DNA from: Nocardioides jensenii JCM 1364 = NBRC 14755
GTDB lineage: Bacteria; Actinomycetota; Actinomycetes; Propionibacteriales; Nocardioidaceae
Assembly: GCF_001552535.1 (NCBI RefSeq)
Contig: NZ_BCRJ01000046.1
Coordinates: 1 to 64,000 of the forward strand
DNA: 64,000 bases
Direction of reading: 5' to 3'
The notes beneath the pieces were generated by a model. That model was not told where the DNA came from. It saw nothing but the letters and a program-made list of their open reading frames with translations, and searched no databases. Both the position numbers and the translations under genes were made by a program. This document shows, in pieces, positions 53,443 to 61,421 of this stretch (its first letter is position 1; every line of letters begins with the position of its first letter).

Positions 53443-55809
53443 GTGACCACCGACGCGATCGACGACTTCGTGCGTGTCCGCGGCGCCAATGAGCACAACC
53501 TGCGCAACGTCGACGTGGACATCCCTCGCAACGTGATGGTGGCGTTCACCGGGATCTCTGGCTCGGGGAAGTCGTCGCTGGCCTTCGGCACGCTGTACGC
53601 CGAGGCGCAGCGCCGCTACTTCGAGTCGGTCGCGCCATACGCGCGCCGGCTGTTGCAGCAGGTCGGCGCCCCGCACGTCCAGGAGATCACCGGCCTGCCG
53701 CCTGCGGTCGCGCTCCAGCAGCGCCGGGGCGCGGCCACCTCGCGCTCGTCGGTCGGTACCATCACCACGCTGTCCAACCTGCTGCGGATCCTCTACTCGC
53801 GGGCCGGCGATTACCCGGCTGGTGCCGATCACCTCCCGGCCGAGGCGTTCTCGCCCAACACCGTCGCTGGCGCGTGCCCGCGCTGCCACGGCCTGGGCGT
53901 CGTCCACGACGTCACCGAGGAGCTGCTTGTCCCGGACCCGTCACTGAGCATCCGTGAAGGCGCGATCGCCGCCTGGCCGGGCGCGTGGCAGGGCGCCAAC
54001 CTGCGCAGCATCGTGATGGGGCTCGGCATCGACGTCGACAAGCCGTGGCGCAGGCTCAGGAAGCGGGACCGCGACTGGCTGCTGTTCACCGACGAGCAGC
54101 CGTCGGTGCTCATCGAGCCGGAACCAGGTCGCGTCGACCATGGCTACTACGGGAAGTTCTGGAGCGCGCGCAAGCACGTCATGCACGTGCTGGCCGACTC
54201 CACGAGCGAGCGGATGCGCGAGCGAGCCCGGCGGTTCGTGGAGGAAGCGCCCTGCCCGGATTGCCAGGGCAGTGGACTGCGGCCAGAGGCCCTCGCGGTG
54301 ACCTTCCTCGGGTGTTCGATTGCCGAGGTCAACGACCTGCCCTTCACAGCGCTGGTGGCTCTGCTGCGTCCGGTCGCTGAGCGGCCCGCGGGTGCCGACG
54401 AGGTCGCGGTGCGGATCTGCGCTGACCTGGTCGCGCGCGTCGAGGTGCTTCTCGATCTGGGACTGGGCTATCTGAGCTTGGGACGGAGCTCGACGTCCCT
54501 GTCGGCCGGAGAGGCGCAGCGCCTGCGGATCGCCACCCAGCTGCGTTCGGGTCTGTTCGGGGTCGTCTACGTCCTCGATGAGCCTTCCGCCGGCCTGCAC
54601 CCGGCCGACGCGGAGCCGCTGCTGGATGTCCTGGACCGCCTCAAGGCGTCCGGCAACACGCTGTTCGTCGTGGAGCACGACCTCGACGTCGTACGACGAG
54701 CAGATTGGGTCGTCGATATCGGCCCGGGTGCGGGCGAGGCCGGAGGTCGAGTGCTTCACAGCGGCCCTGTCGCGGGCCTCGAGGATGTCACGGAGTCGGT
54801 CACCAGCGCCTACCTGTTCGGTCGCGCCGAGCGGCTCGTGCACGATGCGCGGGCCCCGCAGGGCTGGCTGCGACTGACCGGCGCACATCGCCACAACCTG
54901 CGCGACCTGTCTGTCGATATCCCGCTGTGCGTGCTGACCGCCGTCACCGGGGTATCCGGGTCCGGCAAGTCGACCCTGGTCACCCAGGTCCTGGCCGAGG
55001 ACCCGACTGCTCGTGAGTCGTTCGACCGACTGGTATTGGTCGATCAGCGCCCGATCGGCCGGACGCCGCGGTCCAACCTCGCGACGTACACGGGGATGTT
55101 CGATGCCGTGCGGAAGTTGTACGCCGCCACGGACGCGGCCCGGGCCCGCGGCTACGGCGCCGGCCGCTTCTCCTTCAACGTCGCCGGGGGCCGCTGCGAG
55201 ACCTGTCAGGGCGAGGGTTTCGTCTCCGTCGAACTGCTCTTTCTGCCTGGCAACTACGCACCATGCCCGACGTGCCACGGCGATCGCTACAACTCCGAGA
55301 CGCTCGAGATCACCTACCGCGACAAGAACATCGCGGAGGTCCTAGCCTTGTCCGTCGACGATGCCGCGACGTTCCTCGCCGACGTGCCGGCCGCCGTACG
55401 CAGCCTTCGGACGCTTCGCGAGGTGGGCTTGGGCTATCTGCCACTGGGACAGCCGGCGACCGAGCTGAGCGGCGGGGAGGCACAGCGCATCAAGCTCGCT
55501 ACCGAGCTCCAGCGCGCGCACCGCGGCCATGCCCTCTACCTGCTCGACGAGCCGACCTCCGGACTGCACCCCGCCGACACCGCGCTCCTGCTGCGTCAGC
55601 TGCACCGGCTAGTCGACGCCGGCAACACGGTGGTTCTCGTCGAGCACGACCTCGACGCGATCGCCACAGCCGACTGGGTCATCGATCTCGGCCCGGGCGG
55701 AGGAGACGCCGGCGGTCGGGTCGTCGCGACCGGGACGCCGGCCGACATCGCGCAGGCCGACGAAAGCGTGACCGCGCCGTACCTGGCACGGCGGCTCGAG
55801 CGGACATGA
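53443..55809 (+). CDS. UvrA2-like ABC ATPase (drug-resistance class)
   Basis: A 788-residue twin-ATPase UvrA paralogue. First module: Walker [24 protein letters not shown] (~35), signature [19 protein letters not shown], Walker [16 protein letters not shown]. Second: [16 protein letters not shown] (~505), [30 protein letters not shown]. Zinc-type CxxC pairs: CPRCHG, CPDCQG, CETCQG, CPTCHG. At ~150 residues shorter than UvrA, it seems to lack the UvrB-interaction region. Class II UvrA proteins are tied to DNA-damaging drugs or self-resistance. GTG start 53443. Confidence 0.88.
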   Translation: MTTDAIDDFVRVRGANEHNLRNVDVDIPRNVMVAFTGISGSGKSSLAFGTLYAEAQRRYFESVAPYARRLLQQVGAPHVQEITGLPPAVALQQRRGAATSRSSVGTITTLSNLLRILYSRAGDYPAGADHLPAEAFSPNTVAGACPRCHGLGVVHDVTEELLVPDPSLSIREGAIAAWPGAWQGANLRSIVMGLGIDVDKPWRRLRKRDRDWLLFTDEQPSVLIEPEPGRVDHGYYGKFWSARKHVMHVLADSTSERMRERARRFVEEAPCPDCQGSGLRPEALAVTFLGCSIAEVNDLPFTALVALLRPVAERPAGADEVAVRICADLVARVEVLLDLGLGYLSLGRSSTSLSAGEAQRLRIATQLRSGLFGVVYVLDEPSAGLHPADAEPLLDVLDRLKASGNTLFVVEHDLDVVRRADWVVDIGPGAGEAGGRVLHSGPVAGLEDVTESVTSAYLFGRAERLVHDARAPQGWLRLTGAHRHNLRDLSVDIPLCVLTAVTGVSGSGKSTLVTQVLAEDPTARESFDRLVLVDQRPIGRTPRSNLATYTGMFDAVRKLYAATDAARARGYGAGRFSFNVAGGRCETCQGEGFVSVELLFLPGNYAPCPTCHGDRYNSETLEITYRDKNIAEVLALSVDDAATFLADVPAAVRSLRTLREVGLGYLPLGQPATELSGGEAQRIKLATELQRAHRGHALYLLDEPTSGLHPADTALLLRQLHRLVDAGNTVVLVEHDLDAIATADWVIDLGPGGGDAGGRVVATGTPADIAQADESVTAPYLARRLERT

Positions 55810-55852
55810 TCCGGCTGCGGCCGCCGCTGAGCACGTCGTCAAGGATGGCGAC

Positions 55853-56014
55853 ATGACCGTCTACCTGGCTTGGACCTCGGAAGACCTGACCGACCTGGCC
55901 GACCTGGAGGGGCCGTGGCATGAAGCGATGCTTCTTGCTCCGGGACTCATCGCCGTGGACAGCACTGAATCGCTGTCAGCCGTCTATCACGGCTCTTCCC
56001 AGATGAGGGTGTAG
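55853..56014 (+). pseudogene. Small gene truncated by an ISL3 end
   Basis: ATG 55853 opens a 53-codon frame (MTVYLAWTSEDLTDLADLEG, then LIAVDSTESLSAVYHGSS). Its last ~7 codons lie in the ISL3 left-end fragment beginning at 55991, so the original C-terminus is gone. Family not recognised. Confidence 0.4.
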
Positions 56015-56156
56015 GTCGGCCGGGCGCGTCGGTCCGCAGATAGACGTCGAGGTCTCCCGACGATGGAGGTTCCTACGCCATCCATCCGAAAGACCTCGAC
56101 GTGACCGACGCTACCCCGCCGGCCGGCTTCGGCCGCCCTGACCTGACCGCCTTCGC
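55991..56156 (+). mobile_element. ISL3 left-end fragment
   Basis: About 166 bp nearly identical to 58269-58434: terminal GGCTCTTCCCAGATGAGGG, the GTAGGTCGGCCGGGCGCGTC stretch and the first ~17 codons of the transposase, then an abrupt break. After the break GTCTCATCCCAATC resembles an ISL3 right end in inverted orientation. Remaining sequence to 56385 has no gene. Confidence 0.85.
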
Positions 56157-56385
56157 GTCTCATCCCAATCGACCCTGATCGGGTCTGCTGACCCCCCTCG
56201 ACGAGAACGCAGCGACATCACAGCCGCCCGACCCCGACCGTCCGGGGAGCCGGGGCACGTCACATGGCCTGTGCTGCGGCCGTGTCGAGTGGGTCGTCCA
56301 GGGGCCACGCAGGAGCGTCGACGCGACGTGCTGAGAGCTGGTTCCAACCGAGCGCTAGGAGGCCGGCTACAGGCATGGCGATAGG

Positions 56386-57327
56386 TCAGGAACGGCGTCG
56401 CTCCCTGCGCAGGAGGGAGCGCAGAGTCTCGGCGTTCGCGTAGCCGACCCGTCGCGCGATCTCGGCGGAGGTGAGGTCCGTGGTTGCTGAGAGGTGCCGA
56501 GCTCGTTCGATGCGAAGCCGTTGGACGAAGCCGAGCGGAGTGAGGTTGAGCGCCGCACGGACTCGTCGTTCGAGGGTGCGCCGGCTGGTGCCGAGCGACT
56601 GCGCGACGAAGGCGACGTTGAACGGTTCGTCCAGGCGGGCGCGCACGAAGCGTTCGAACTCGACGACGATCGGGTCCTCGTGCCGGAGATGTTCGTAGGC
56701 GACGAAGGCCGCCTGCGACGGACGCTCGTCGATGATGAGGAGCTTGGCGACATGTTGGGCCAGGTCGGGGCTGATCGATCGCACGAGTGAGAGCGCGAGG
56801 TCGATGTGGGCGAACGCGGCGCCGGCGGTGACGAGGTTCCCGTCGACCACGACCATGGTGTCGAGATCGAGGGCGACGGTCGGATAGCGCTTCAGGAACT
56901 CCGGCCCCAGGAACCAGCTGGTCGTCGCCCGCCGATGATGCATCCGTCCGGTCTCGGCGACAGCGAACACGCCGGTGCACGCCGCGGCGATCCGGGTGGT
57001 CGCGTCGTCGAGGCGCCCGAGCGAGGCGATGACCGAACGAGCATCTCGGCTCTGGAGGGCGTCGTTGGTAGCGGCGGCCGTGAGGGTTCCAAGCGCAGGG
57101 ACGACGACCACGTCGAACTCTGCGGACTCCGACAGCGGGTGGTCCACCGACAGGGTCATCGATGCCGTCGTGGTCACTCTCCGTTTCGGTCCGAGGATGG
57201 CGAGTTCGATCGGGTCGATCCGCGGGTCGACATCGGCGCGAGCTCCGTCGGCCACCCGCACGATGTCGATGATCGACGCGACAGCCGAACCGAAGCAGCC
57301 GTCGATCGCGATTAGTCCGATACGCAT
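56386..57327 (-). CDS. GlxA-type AraC-family regulator (DJ-1 plus HTH)
   Basis: A 313-residue regulator. An N-terminal DJ-1/PfpI-like ligand domain (~1-185) has IGLIAIDGCFGSAVASIIDIV, FDVVVVPALGTLTAA and IAAACTGVFAVAETG with Cys at the elbow position. A C-terminal AraC double HTH (~215-313) has FVRARLDEPFNVAFVAQSLGTSRRTLERRVRAAL and LTSAEIARRVGYANAETLRSLLRR. ATG 57327; the upstream AT-rich GTATTGCTATTG is a plausible -10 region. Divergent from the small monooxygenase gene at 57436, 108 bp away. Confidence 0.88.
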   Translation of the reverse strand: MRIGLIAIDGCFGSAVASIIDIVRVADGARADVDPRIDPIELAILGPKRRVTTTASMTLSVDHPLSESAEFDVVVVPALGTLTAAATNDALQSRDARSVIASLGRLDDATTRIAAACTGVFAVAETGRMHHRRATTSWFLGPEFLKRYPTVALDLDTMVVVDGNLVTAGAAFAHIDLALSLVRSISPDLAQHVAKLLIIDERPSQAAFVAYEHLRHEDPIVVEFERFVRARLDEPFNVAFVAQSLGTSRRTLERRVRAALNLTPLGFVQRLRIERARHLSATTDLTSAEIARRVGYANAETLRSLLRRERRRS

Positions 57328-57435
57328 GGCGCGAACAATAGCAATACTGCCGTATACGCCACTTCTCACATGCCCTTGCTCGTCATACGCTGAACTCGCT
57401 TCACCAAGAAACCTCGACACCTAGGAGAACCCCTC

Positions 57436-57747
57436 ATGTCCACACCCGCATCACTTCCGTATGCCTTCGTCGCCAAGATCGTCGCGGCCGATGGACAGCA
57501 CGACGCGCTCGCCGATCTGCTCGCCGGCGCTGTCGCGCTCGCCAACGAAGAAGTAGGAACGATTGTCTGGTTCGCGGTCAGGACCCACGCCGACACCTTC
57601 TGGATCTTCGATGCATTCCCCGACGAGGCCGCTCGCGACGCCCACGCCAACGGCGCCATCGTCGCAGCCCTGATGGCCAACCAGCACCTCCTCGGCGCAG
57701 CACCCGAGATCCTGGCGGCCGACGTCCTCGCGTCCAAGCTCCCGTAG
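57436..57747 (+). CDS. ABM-domain protein, second copy in the island
   Basis: A 103-residue ABM-type protein, paralogous to the one at 49241: YAFVAKIVAADGQHDALADLLAGAVALANEEVGTIVWFAVRTHADTFWIFDAFPDEAARDAHANG in two parts, ending DVLASKLP. ATG 57436 with AGGAGAACCCC upstream. Divergent from the GlxA-type regulator, which probably controls it. 57748-57964 shows no gene. Confidence 0.85.
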   Translation: MSTPASLPYAFVAKIVAADGQHDALADLLAGAVALANEEVGTIVWFAVRTHADTFWIFDAFPDEAARDAHANGAIVAALMANQHLLGAAPEILAADVLASKLP

Positions 57748-57964
57748 TCCGCCAACGCACGAGACGATCGCGCCCCGCCGAGCCGTCGCCAGGTCGCGAC
57801 GCAACGCCACGCTGCGTTGCCGAGCGGTGCGAGGCCTATCGGCACACGGACAGGATGCCGGCCGCGAGCGCTCAGCCGGCGAGGGGTCCGTCGCAGAGGA
57901 GAGCGACGTCGGTGTCGGGCAGAGCCGTGAGGCCAGCGCATCGCGCGACCACCAGAACCGAACC

Positions 57965-57996
57965 GCCCCTGCCCTGCGTTTCCGCAGGTCAGGGGC
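57965..57996 (-). terminator. Hairpin beyond the threonine-type tRNA fragment
   Basis: GCCCCTGCCCTGCG pairs with CGCAGGTCAGGGGC across a 4-nt loop with one mismatch. On the minus strand it follows the tRNA 3' end by ~10 bp, as a tRNA terminator would. Confidence 0.55.
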
Positions 57997-58004
57997 TGTT
58001 CGCC

Positions 58005-58036
58005 GGAGCCGCCTGTCGGAATCGAACCGACGACCT
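58005..58036 (-). repeat. 3' fragment of a threonine-type tRNA gene
   Basis: The minus strand reads AGGTCGTCGGTTCGATTCCG followed by ACAGGCGGCTCC: a T arm plus acceptor half of a tRNA resembling tRNA-Thr. The match ends at AGGT (58036); no anticodon or D arm follows, so it is a remnant, probably an old att site of another element. 58037-58268 has no gene. Confidence 0.65.
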
Positions 58037-58268
58037 AATCACGTCGGCTTTGCGTCTATCGCTTGATGCGCCCACTGGGCGAACGAGCCGCTGACCTGCG
58101 CAAACGCCGAGCGTGGGGACGCCGCCATCCGGTGGTGACCGACGACGACCGACCAGTACCGACCGTTTCACCGGAGCTTGCGGCGGCGTCGAAGCCGAGC
58201 AAGCTCCATTCCTTTAGCTCACCGCGCCCTCCTCCTCGCCGGTCCCGTCGTCGTCGAAGACGTTTCAG

Positions 58269-59707
58269 GGGTCTTCTCAGATGACGGTGTAGGTCGGCCG
58301 GGCGCGTCGGTCCGCAGATAGACGTCGAGGTCTCCTGACGACGGAGGTTCCTACGCCATCCATCCGAAAGACCTCGACGTGTCCGACGCTACCCCGCCGG
58401 CCGGCTTCGGCCGCCCTGACCTGACCGCCTTCGCTCGACTCGACGGCCTCGGTCTGAGCGTGACCGGACAACGACTTGAACCGGATCGTGCGGTCCTCAC
58501 GTGCCGCGTGGTGGAACCAGATCAGTGGTGCCGACGGTGCGGCAGCGAAGGCGCTGCTCGTGACACCGTGATCCGGCGGTTGGCCCACGAGCCGCTGGGC
58601 TGGCGACCGACCGTGCTGGAAGTTGTAGTGCGCCGCTACCGCTGTGCCGACTGCGGACACGTGTGGCGCCAAGACACCAGCGCCGCGGCGGAGCCACGCG
58701 CGAAGCTCTCGCGCACCGGGCTGCGGAGGGCGCTGGAAGGGATCGTGGTCGCACACCTCACCGTCGCCCGTGTCGCCGAGGGACTCGGGGTCGCGTGGGA
58801 CACCGCCAACAACGCGGTCCTGGCTGAAGGCAAGCGGCTGCTGATCAACGACCCCACGCGGTTTGAGGGCGTGAAGGTCATTGGCGTCGATGAGCACGTC
58901 TGGCGCCACACCAGGCGTGGCGACAAGTACGTCACCGTGATCATCGACCTCACCCCGGTCCGCGATGGCGCCGGCCCAGCAAGGCTGCTGGACATGGTCG
59001 AGGGCCGGTCGAAGGCGGCGTTCAAGACCTGGCTCGCCGACCGCGACGACGCCTTCCTTGACGCGGTCGAGGAGGTCGCGATGGACGGCTTCACCGGGTT
59101 CAAGACCGCCGCTGCAGAGGAGATCCCGGACGCGGTCACGGTGATGGATCCCTTCCACGTCGTGCGCCTGGCCGGTGACGCCCTCGACAGGTGCCGGCGC
59201 CGGGTCCAACTCGCGATCCACGGGCACCGTGGGTTCAGGGACGACCCGCTCTACAAGTCGCGGCGCACGCTGCACACCGGCGCGGACCTGCTCACCGACA
59301 AGCAGAGCGACAGGCTACGCGCGCTGTTCGTTGATGACGCTCACGTCGAGGTCGAGGCGACCTGGGGTGTCTACCAGCGCATGATCGCCGCCTATCGCCA
59401 CGAGGACCGGCAACGTGGCCGCGAGCTCATGGAGAAGCTGATCACCGACCTCAGCGCCGGCGTCCCCAAGGTGCTCACCGAGCTCACCACCCTGGGCCGG
59501 ACCCTGAAGAAGCGAGCCGCTGACGTGCTCGCCTACTTCGAACGACCCGGCACCAGCAACGGGCCGACCGAGGCGCTCAACGGACGGCTCGAACACCTGC
59601 GCGGCTCCGCACTCGGGTTCCGCAACCTGACCAACTACATCGCCCGAAGCCTGCTCGAGACCGGCGGCTTCAGACCCCAACTCCTACACCCCCCATTGGG
59701 ATGAGCC
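58269..59707 (+). mobile_element. ISL3-family insertion sequence
   Basis: About 1439 bp. The left end GGGTCTTCTCAGATGACGG and the inverted right end GGCTCATCCCAATGGGGGG share the inner GGTGTAGG box and most outer bases. It holds one intact transposase gene. No 8-bp target duplication is seen, suggesting rearrangement with the fragment at 55991. Confidence 0.85.
58379..59704 (+). CDS. ISL3 family transposase
   Basis: A 441-residue transposase. N-terminal zinc finger CRRCGSEG...YRCADCGHVW (~50-85), HTH (~100-135), and the DDE core: Asp in VKVIGVDEHVWRHTR (~168), Asp in EVAMDGFTGFKTAAAEE (~230), Glu in GTSNGPTEALNGRLEHLRG (~405). The end GFRNLTNYIARSLLETGG is normal. GTG start at 58379. Appears intact; its stop lies inside the right IS end. 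Confidence 0.94.
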   Translation: MSDATPPAGFGRPDLTAFARLDGLGLSVTGQRLEPDRAVLTCRVVEPDQWCRRCGSEGAARDTVIRRLAHEPLGWRPTVLEVVVRRYRCADCGHVWRQDTSAAAEPRAKLSRTGLRRALEGIVVAHLTVARVAEGLGVAWDTANNAVLAEGKRLLINDPTRFEGVKVIGVDEHVWRHTRRGDKYVTVIIDLTPVRDGAGPARLLDMVEGRSKAAFKTWLADRDDAFLDAVEEVAMDGFTGFKTAAAEEIPDAVTVMDPFHVVRLAGDALDRCRRRVQLAIHGHRGFRDDPLYKSRRTLHTGADLLTDKQSDRLRALFVDDAHVEVEATWGVYQRMIAAYRHEDRQRGRELMEKLITDLSAGVPKVLTELTTLGRTLKKRAADVLAYFERPGTSNGPTEALNGRLEHLRGSALGFRNLTNYIARSLLETGGFRPQLLHPPLG

Positions 59708-59755
59708 CAAATAGGTCGGCCGGGTGAGTCTGCACACTTACATCGAGCCAATAGT

Positions 59756-59769
59756 CCGTACGTACTACA
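59756..59769 (+). promoter_or_regulatory. 14-bp element ahead of xis, shared with int
   Basis: CCGTACGTACTACA ends on the A of the xis start codon. The same 14 bases occur at 61059-61072, in the same orientation relative to int. Contains the palindrome GTACGTAC. Likely promoter or regulator/Xis binding site. Confidence 0.6.
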
Positions 59770-59957
59770 TGGAACAACAGTCTGTAACACGTCCCGACTT
59801 CTACACCCTCGAAGAAGTGGGTGCGCTCTTGCGATTAAGCCGTACGTCGCTCTGGAGGATGCGCAAGCGTGGAGAAGTCCCCGTGGTCTTTCTCGGAGGA
59901 CGCCCCAAGGTGCCGCGACGTTGGGTTGAATCGCTGTCAGAATCCGAGAGCCACTGA
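59769..59957 (+). CDS. xis: Excisionase-like MerR-type HTH protein
   Basis: A 62-residue protein reading DFYTLEEVGALLRLSRTSLWRMRKRGEVPVVFLGGRPKVPRRWVESL: the helix-turn-helix_17/excisionase pattern, with a basic recognition wing. It would bind the att region and bias integrase toward excision. ATG 59769 (MEQQSVTRPD) is preferred; a GTG at 59724 would add 15 residues. Convergent with int, overlapping it by 21 bp. Confidence 0.82.
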   Translation: MEQQSVTRPDFYTLEEVGALLRLSRTSLWRMRKRGEVPVVFLGGRPKVPRRWVESLSESESH

Positions 59958-61037
59958 CACCTTCTCGGCAGCCGCGCGAGCCGCTTCGTCCGTGACGTGG
60001 CCGTAGATGTCGGCAGTGATCTGGATGGAGGCGTGGCCCATGTTGACGCTGACCACCTTGAGCGGAACACCCGCCATGAGGGCAGTCGTGGCGTAGGTGT
60101 GGCGCAGGCTGTGCACCTTGACGCCTTGCAGACCTGCCTTCTGCGAGGCGATGCGCACGGTCCGCAGCAAGTTCTGAGGCTCGATGGGCTTTCCAAGGTC
60201 GGTGGTGAATACGAGTCCAGATTCCACCCAGAGATTCCCCGCGGTGAGCCGTTCGGCCGCTTGCCGTGCCTTCTGTGACTTGAGGAGCGCTAACATGTGC
60301 GCGCTGAGTGCAATCTTCCGGCGGCTCTTGTCCGTCTTGGTGTCCACGACCCGCAAGCCTCCGTTTTGCCGAACCAGGGAACCATTCACCTTCGCCTCGC
60401 CACGCACGAGGTCGATGTCTTCCCACCGCAAGGCGCAGGCCTCGCCCCGCCGGAGACCAGTCCCCAAGATGAGGCGAAGCGCATCGACGTATCGGAGGCC
60501 CTGGGCAGCCTTCATAAGCAGGGCGACCTCGTCGAGGGTGAGGAAGCGTGCCTCACTTCGTCGGGCAGATGGCTGCTTGATCCGGTGTACGGGGTTCGCG
60601 GCGAGAAGTCCGTTGACCACGGCGTCGTCCAGCGCCTTCCTCAACGCCGTGTAGCAATTGCGTCGGGTGCTTTCGGCCTTGCCCGCCTCCTTCATCGCGA
60701 GCATGAGCCGAGTGACGTCGGCAGGGGTGATCTTGCCGAGCGGGATATGTCCCAGGGTCGGAACGATCCAGTGGTTGCAGTAGCCCGCGTGCATCACCTT
60801 CGTCGATTCAGCACGATCAGAAACACGGAGGTATGTCGCCTCCCACTCCGCGATCCACGCAGCGAGCGTGCGGCTGGCATCGCGCACTGGCGACCCAGCC
60901 CTGATGCGCGTCCGCATCTCCTCAGCCTTGCCGCGTACGTCTGCGCGTGTTCGGCCATAGACGATCCGGGGACCATCCGGTGTCGTGACCTTCAACTGGT
61001 AGCGCCCGTCTGCACGCTTCTTCATCCCTGCTGCCAT
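59937..61037 (-). CDS. int: Tyrosine recombinase / site-specific integrase
   Basis: A 366-residue phage-type integrase. N-terminal arm-binding AP2-like domain (~1-45, GMKKRADGRYQLKVTTPDGPRIVYG), SAM-like core-binding domain (~60-145), and catalytic domain (~170-366): Arg in ILGTGLRRGEACALRWEDID, His-x-x-Arg in VHSLRHTYATTALMAG, and His/Tyr in VNMGHASIQITADIYGHV. ATG 61037 has GGAGG 7 nt upstream. It lies 148 bp from the right tRNA-fragment repeat, which it presumably recognises. Confidence 0.95.
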   Translation of the reverse strand: MAAGMKKRADGRYQLKVTTPDGPRIVYGRTRADVRGKAEEMRTRIRAGSPVRDASRTLAAWIAEWEATYLRVSDRAESTKVMHAGYCNHWIVPTLGHIPLGKITPADVTRLMLAMKEAGKAESTRRNCYTALRKALDDAVVNGLLAANPVHRIKQPSARRSEARFLTLDEVALLMKAAQGLRYVDALRLILGTGLRRGEACALRWEDIDLVRGEAKVNGSLVRQNGGLRVVDTKTDKSRRKIALSAHMLALLKSQKARQAAERLTAGNLWVESGLVFTTDLGKPIEPQNLLRTVRIASQKAGLQGVKVHSLRHTYATTALMAGVPLKVVSVNMGHASIQITADIYGHVTDEAARAAAEKVSVALGF

Positions 61038-61058
61038 GTGAACCTCCAAGAGAGCCGT

Positions 61059-61072
61059 TGTAGTACGTACGG
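61059..61072 (-). promoter_or_regulatory. 14-bp element ahead of int, shared with xis
   Basis: On the minus strand CCGTACGTACTACA, identical to the element ahead of xis, 22 bp upstream of the int start and before its ribosome site. Suggests joint control of int and xis. Confidence 0.6.
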
Positions 61073-61133
61073 CTTTGGAGCCCCAAGCGAAGGCGGAGGT
61101 AGTCAGAGCGGTAGTCAACGCCCACTGAAATGC

Positions 61134-61170
61134 AGAAAACCGCTTCCCTCAGTTTGAGGAAAACGGCTTC
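61134..61170 (-). terminator. Terminator downstream of the right tRNA 3' fragment
   Basis: CCGTTTTCCTCA pairs with TGAGGGAAGCGG (two G-U pairs) across a short loop and is followed by TTTTC on the minus strand. It resembles the hairpin next to the left repeat in place and partly in sequence, so the whole tRNA 3' end plus terminator was duplicated. Confidence 0.7.
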
Positions 61171-61184
61171 TGACCTGCGCTTTT

Positions 61185-61224
61185 ACTTTGTAGCGGGGGC
61201 AGGATTTGAACCTGCGACCTCTGG
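61185..61224 (-). repeat. Right attachment repeat: 3' part of an initiator-tRNA gene
   Basis: Identical over 40 bp to 44301-44340. Tiny flanking differences begin at once on both sides. The tRNA match ends in CCAGAGG; no upstream tRNA half is present, so the true gene must lie elsewhere, most simply at higher coordinates. Confidence 0.85.
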
Positions 61225-61227
61225 AAT

Positions 61228-61287
61228 CACACAAGGCGATTCCGGTGACTACCGAACATTGCGGGAAACAGCCGAATCGCTTGTGTT
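61228..61287. repeat. Imperfect inverted repeat beside the right att repeat
   Basis: ACACAAGGCGATTCCGG (61229-61245) and CCGAATCGCTTGTGT (61272-61286) pair with two bulged bases. It starts four bases from the att core. It could be an arm-type integrase site of the neighbouring element, or a terminator. 61288-61421 shows nothing further. Confidence 0.55.
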
Positions 61288-61421
61288 GACGCGGTGAACG
61301 CTGTCTCGAACAACTCCGATCCTACCCGATCACTACTGGGTGAGGCTGGCTGAATCCGGAGGGTAAGCGGAGGGTGTTCAAGTTCGCGCTTCATGGAGGG
61401 CGCTCGAATCCGCTGTGGCCG

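Larger units (their letters stand above)
44301..61224. mobile_element. Integrated genomic island between initiator-tRNA 3' repeats
   Basis: A 16.9-kb segment bounded by 40-bp direct repeats, with xis and a tyrosine integrase next to the right repeat. Contents are a mosaic: IS3, ISL3 and an ISL3 fragment, decayed helicase/DUF4391 genes, a formaldehyde/N-methyl-amine module, a UvrA2-like gene, a GlxA-type regulator, and a second tRNA 3' fragment. The layout of integrase next to the tRNA-proximal end is classic. Inference: still excisable if both repeats are att sites. Confidence 0.8.

Noticed and set aside
60297-61157. 286-codon plus-strand frame over int
   Set aside because: Antisense shadow of the integrase gene, which has all catalytic residues.
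61185-61300. A functional tRNA gene at the right boundary
   Set aside because: The 5' half is missing; the sequence after CCAGAGG does not fold into an anticodon or D arm.
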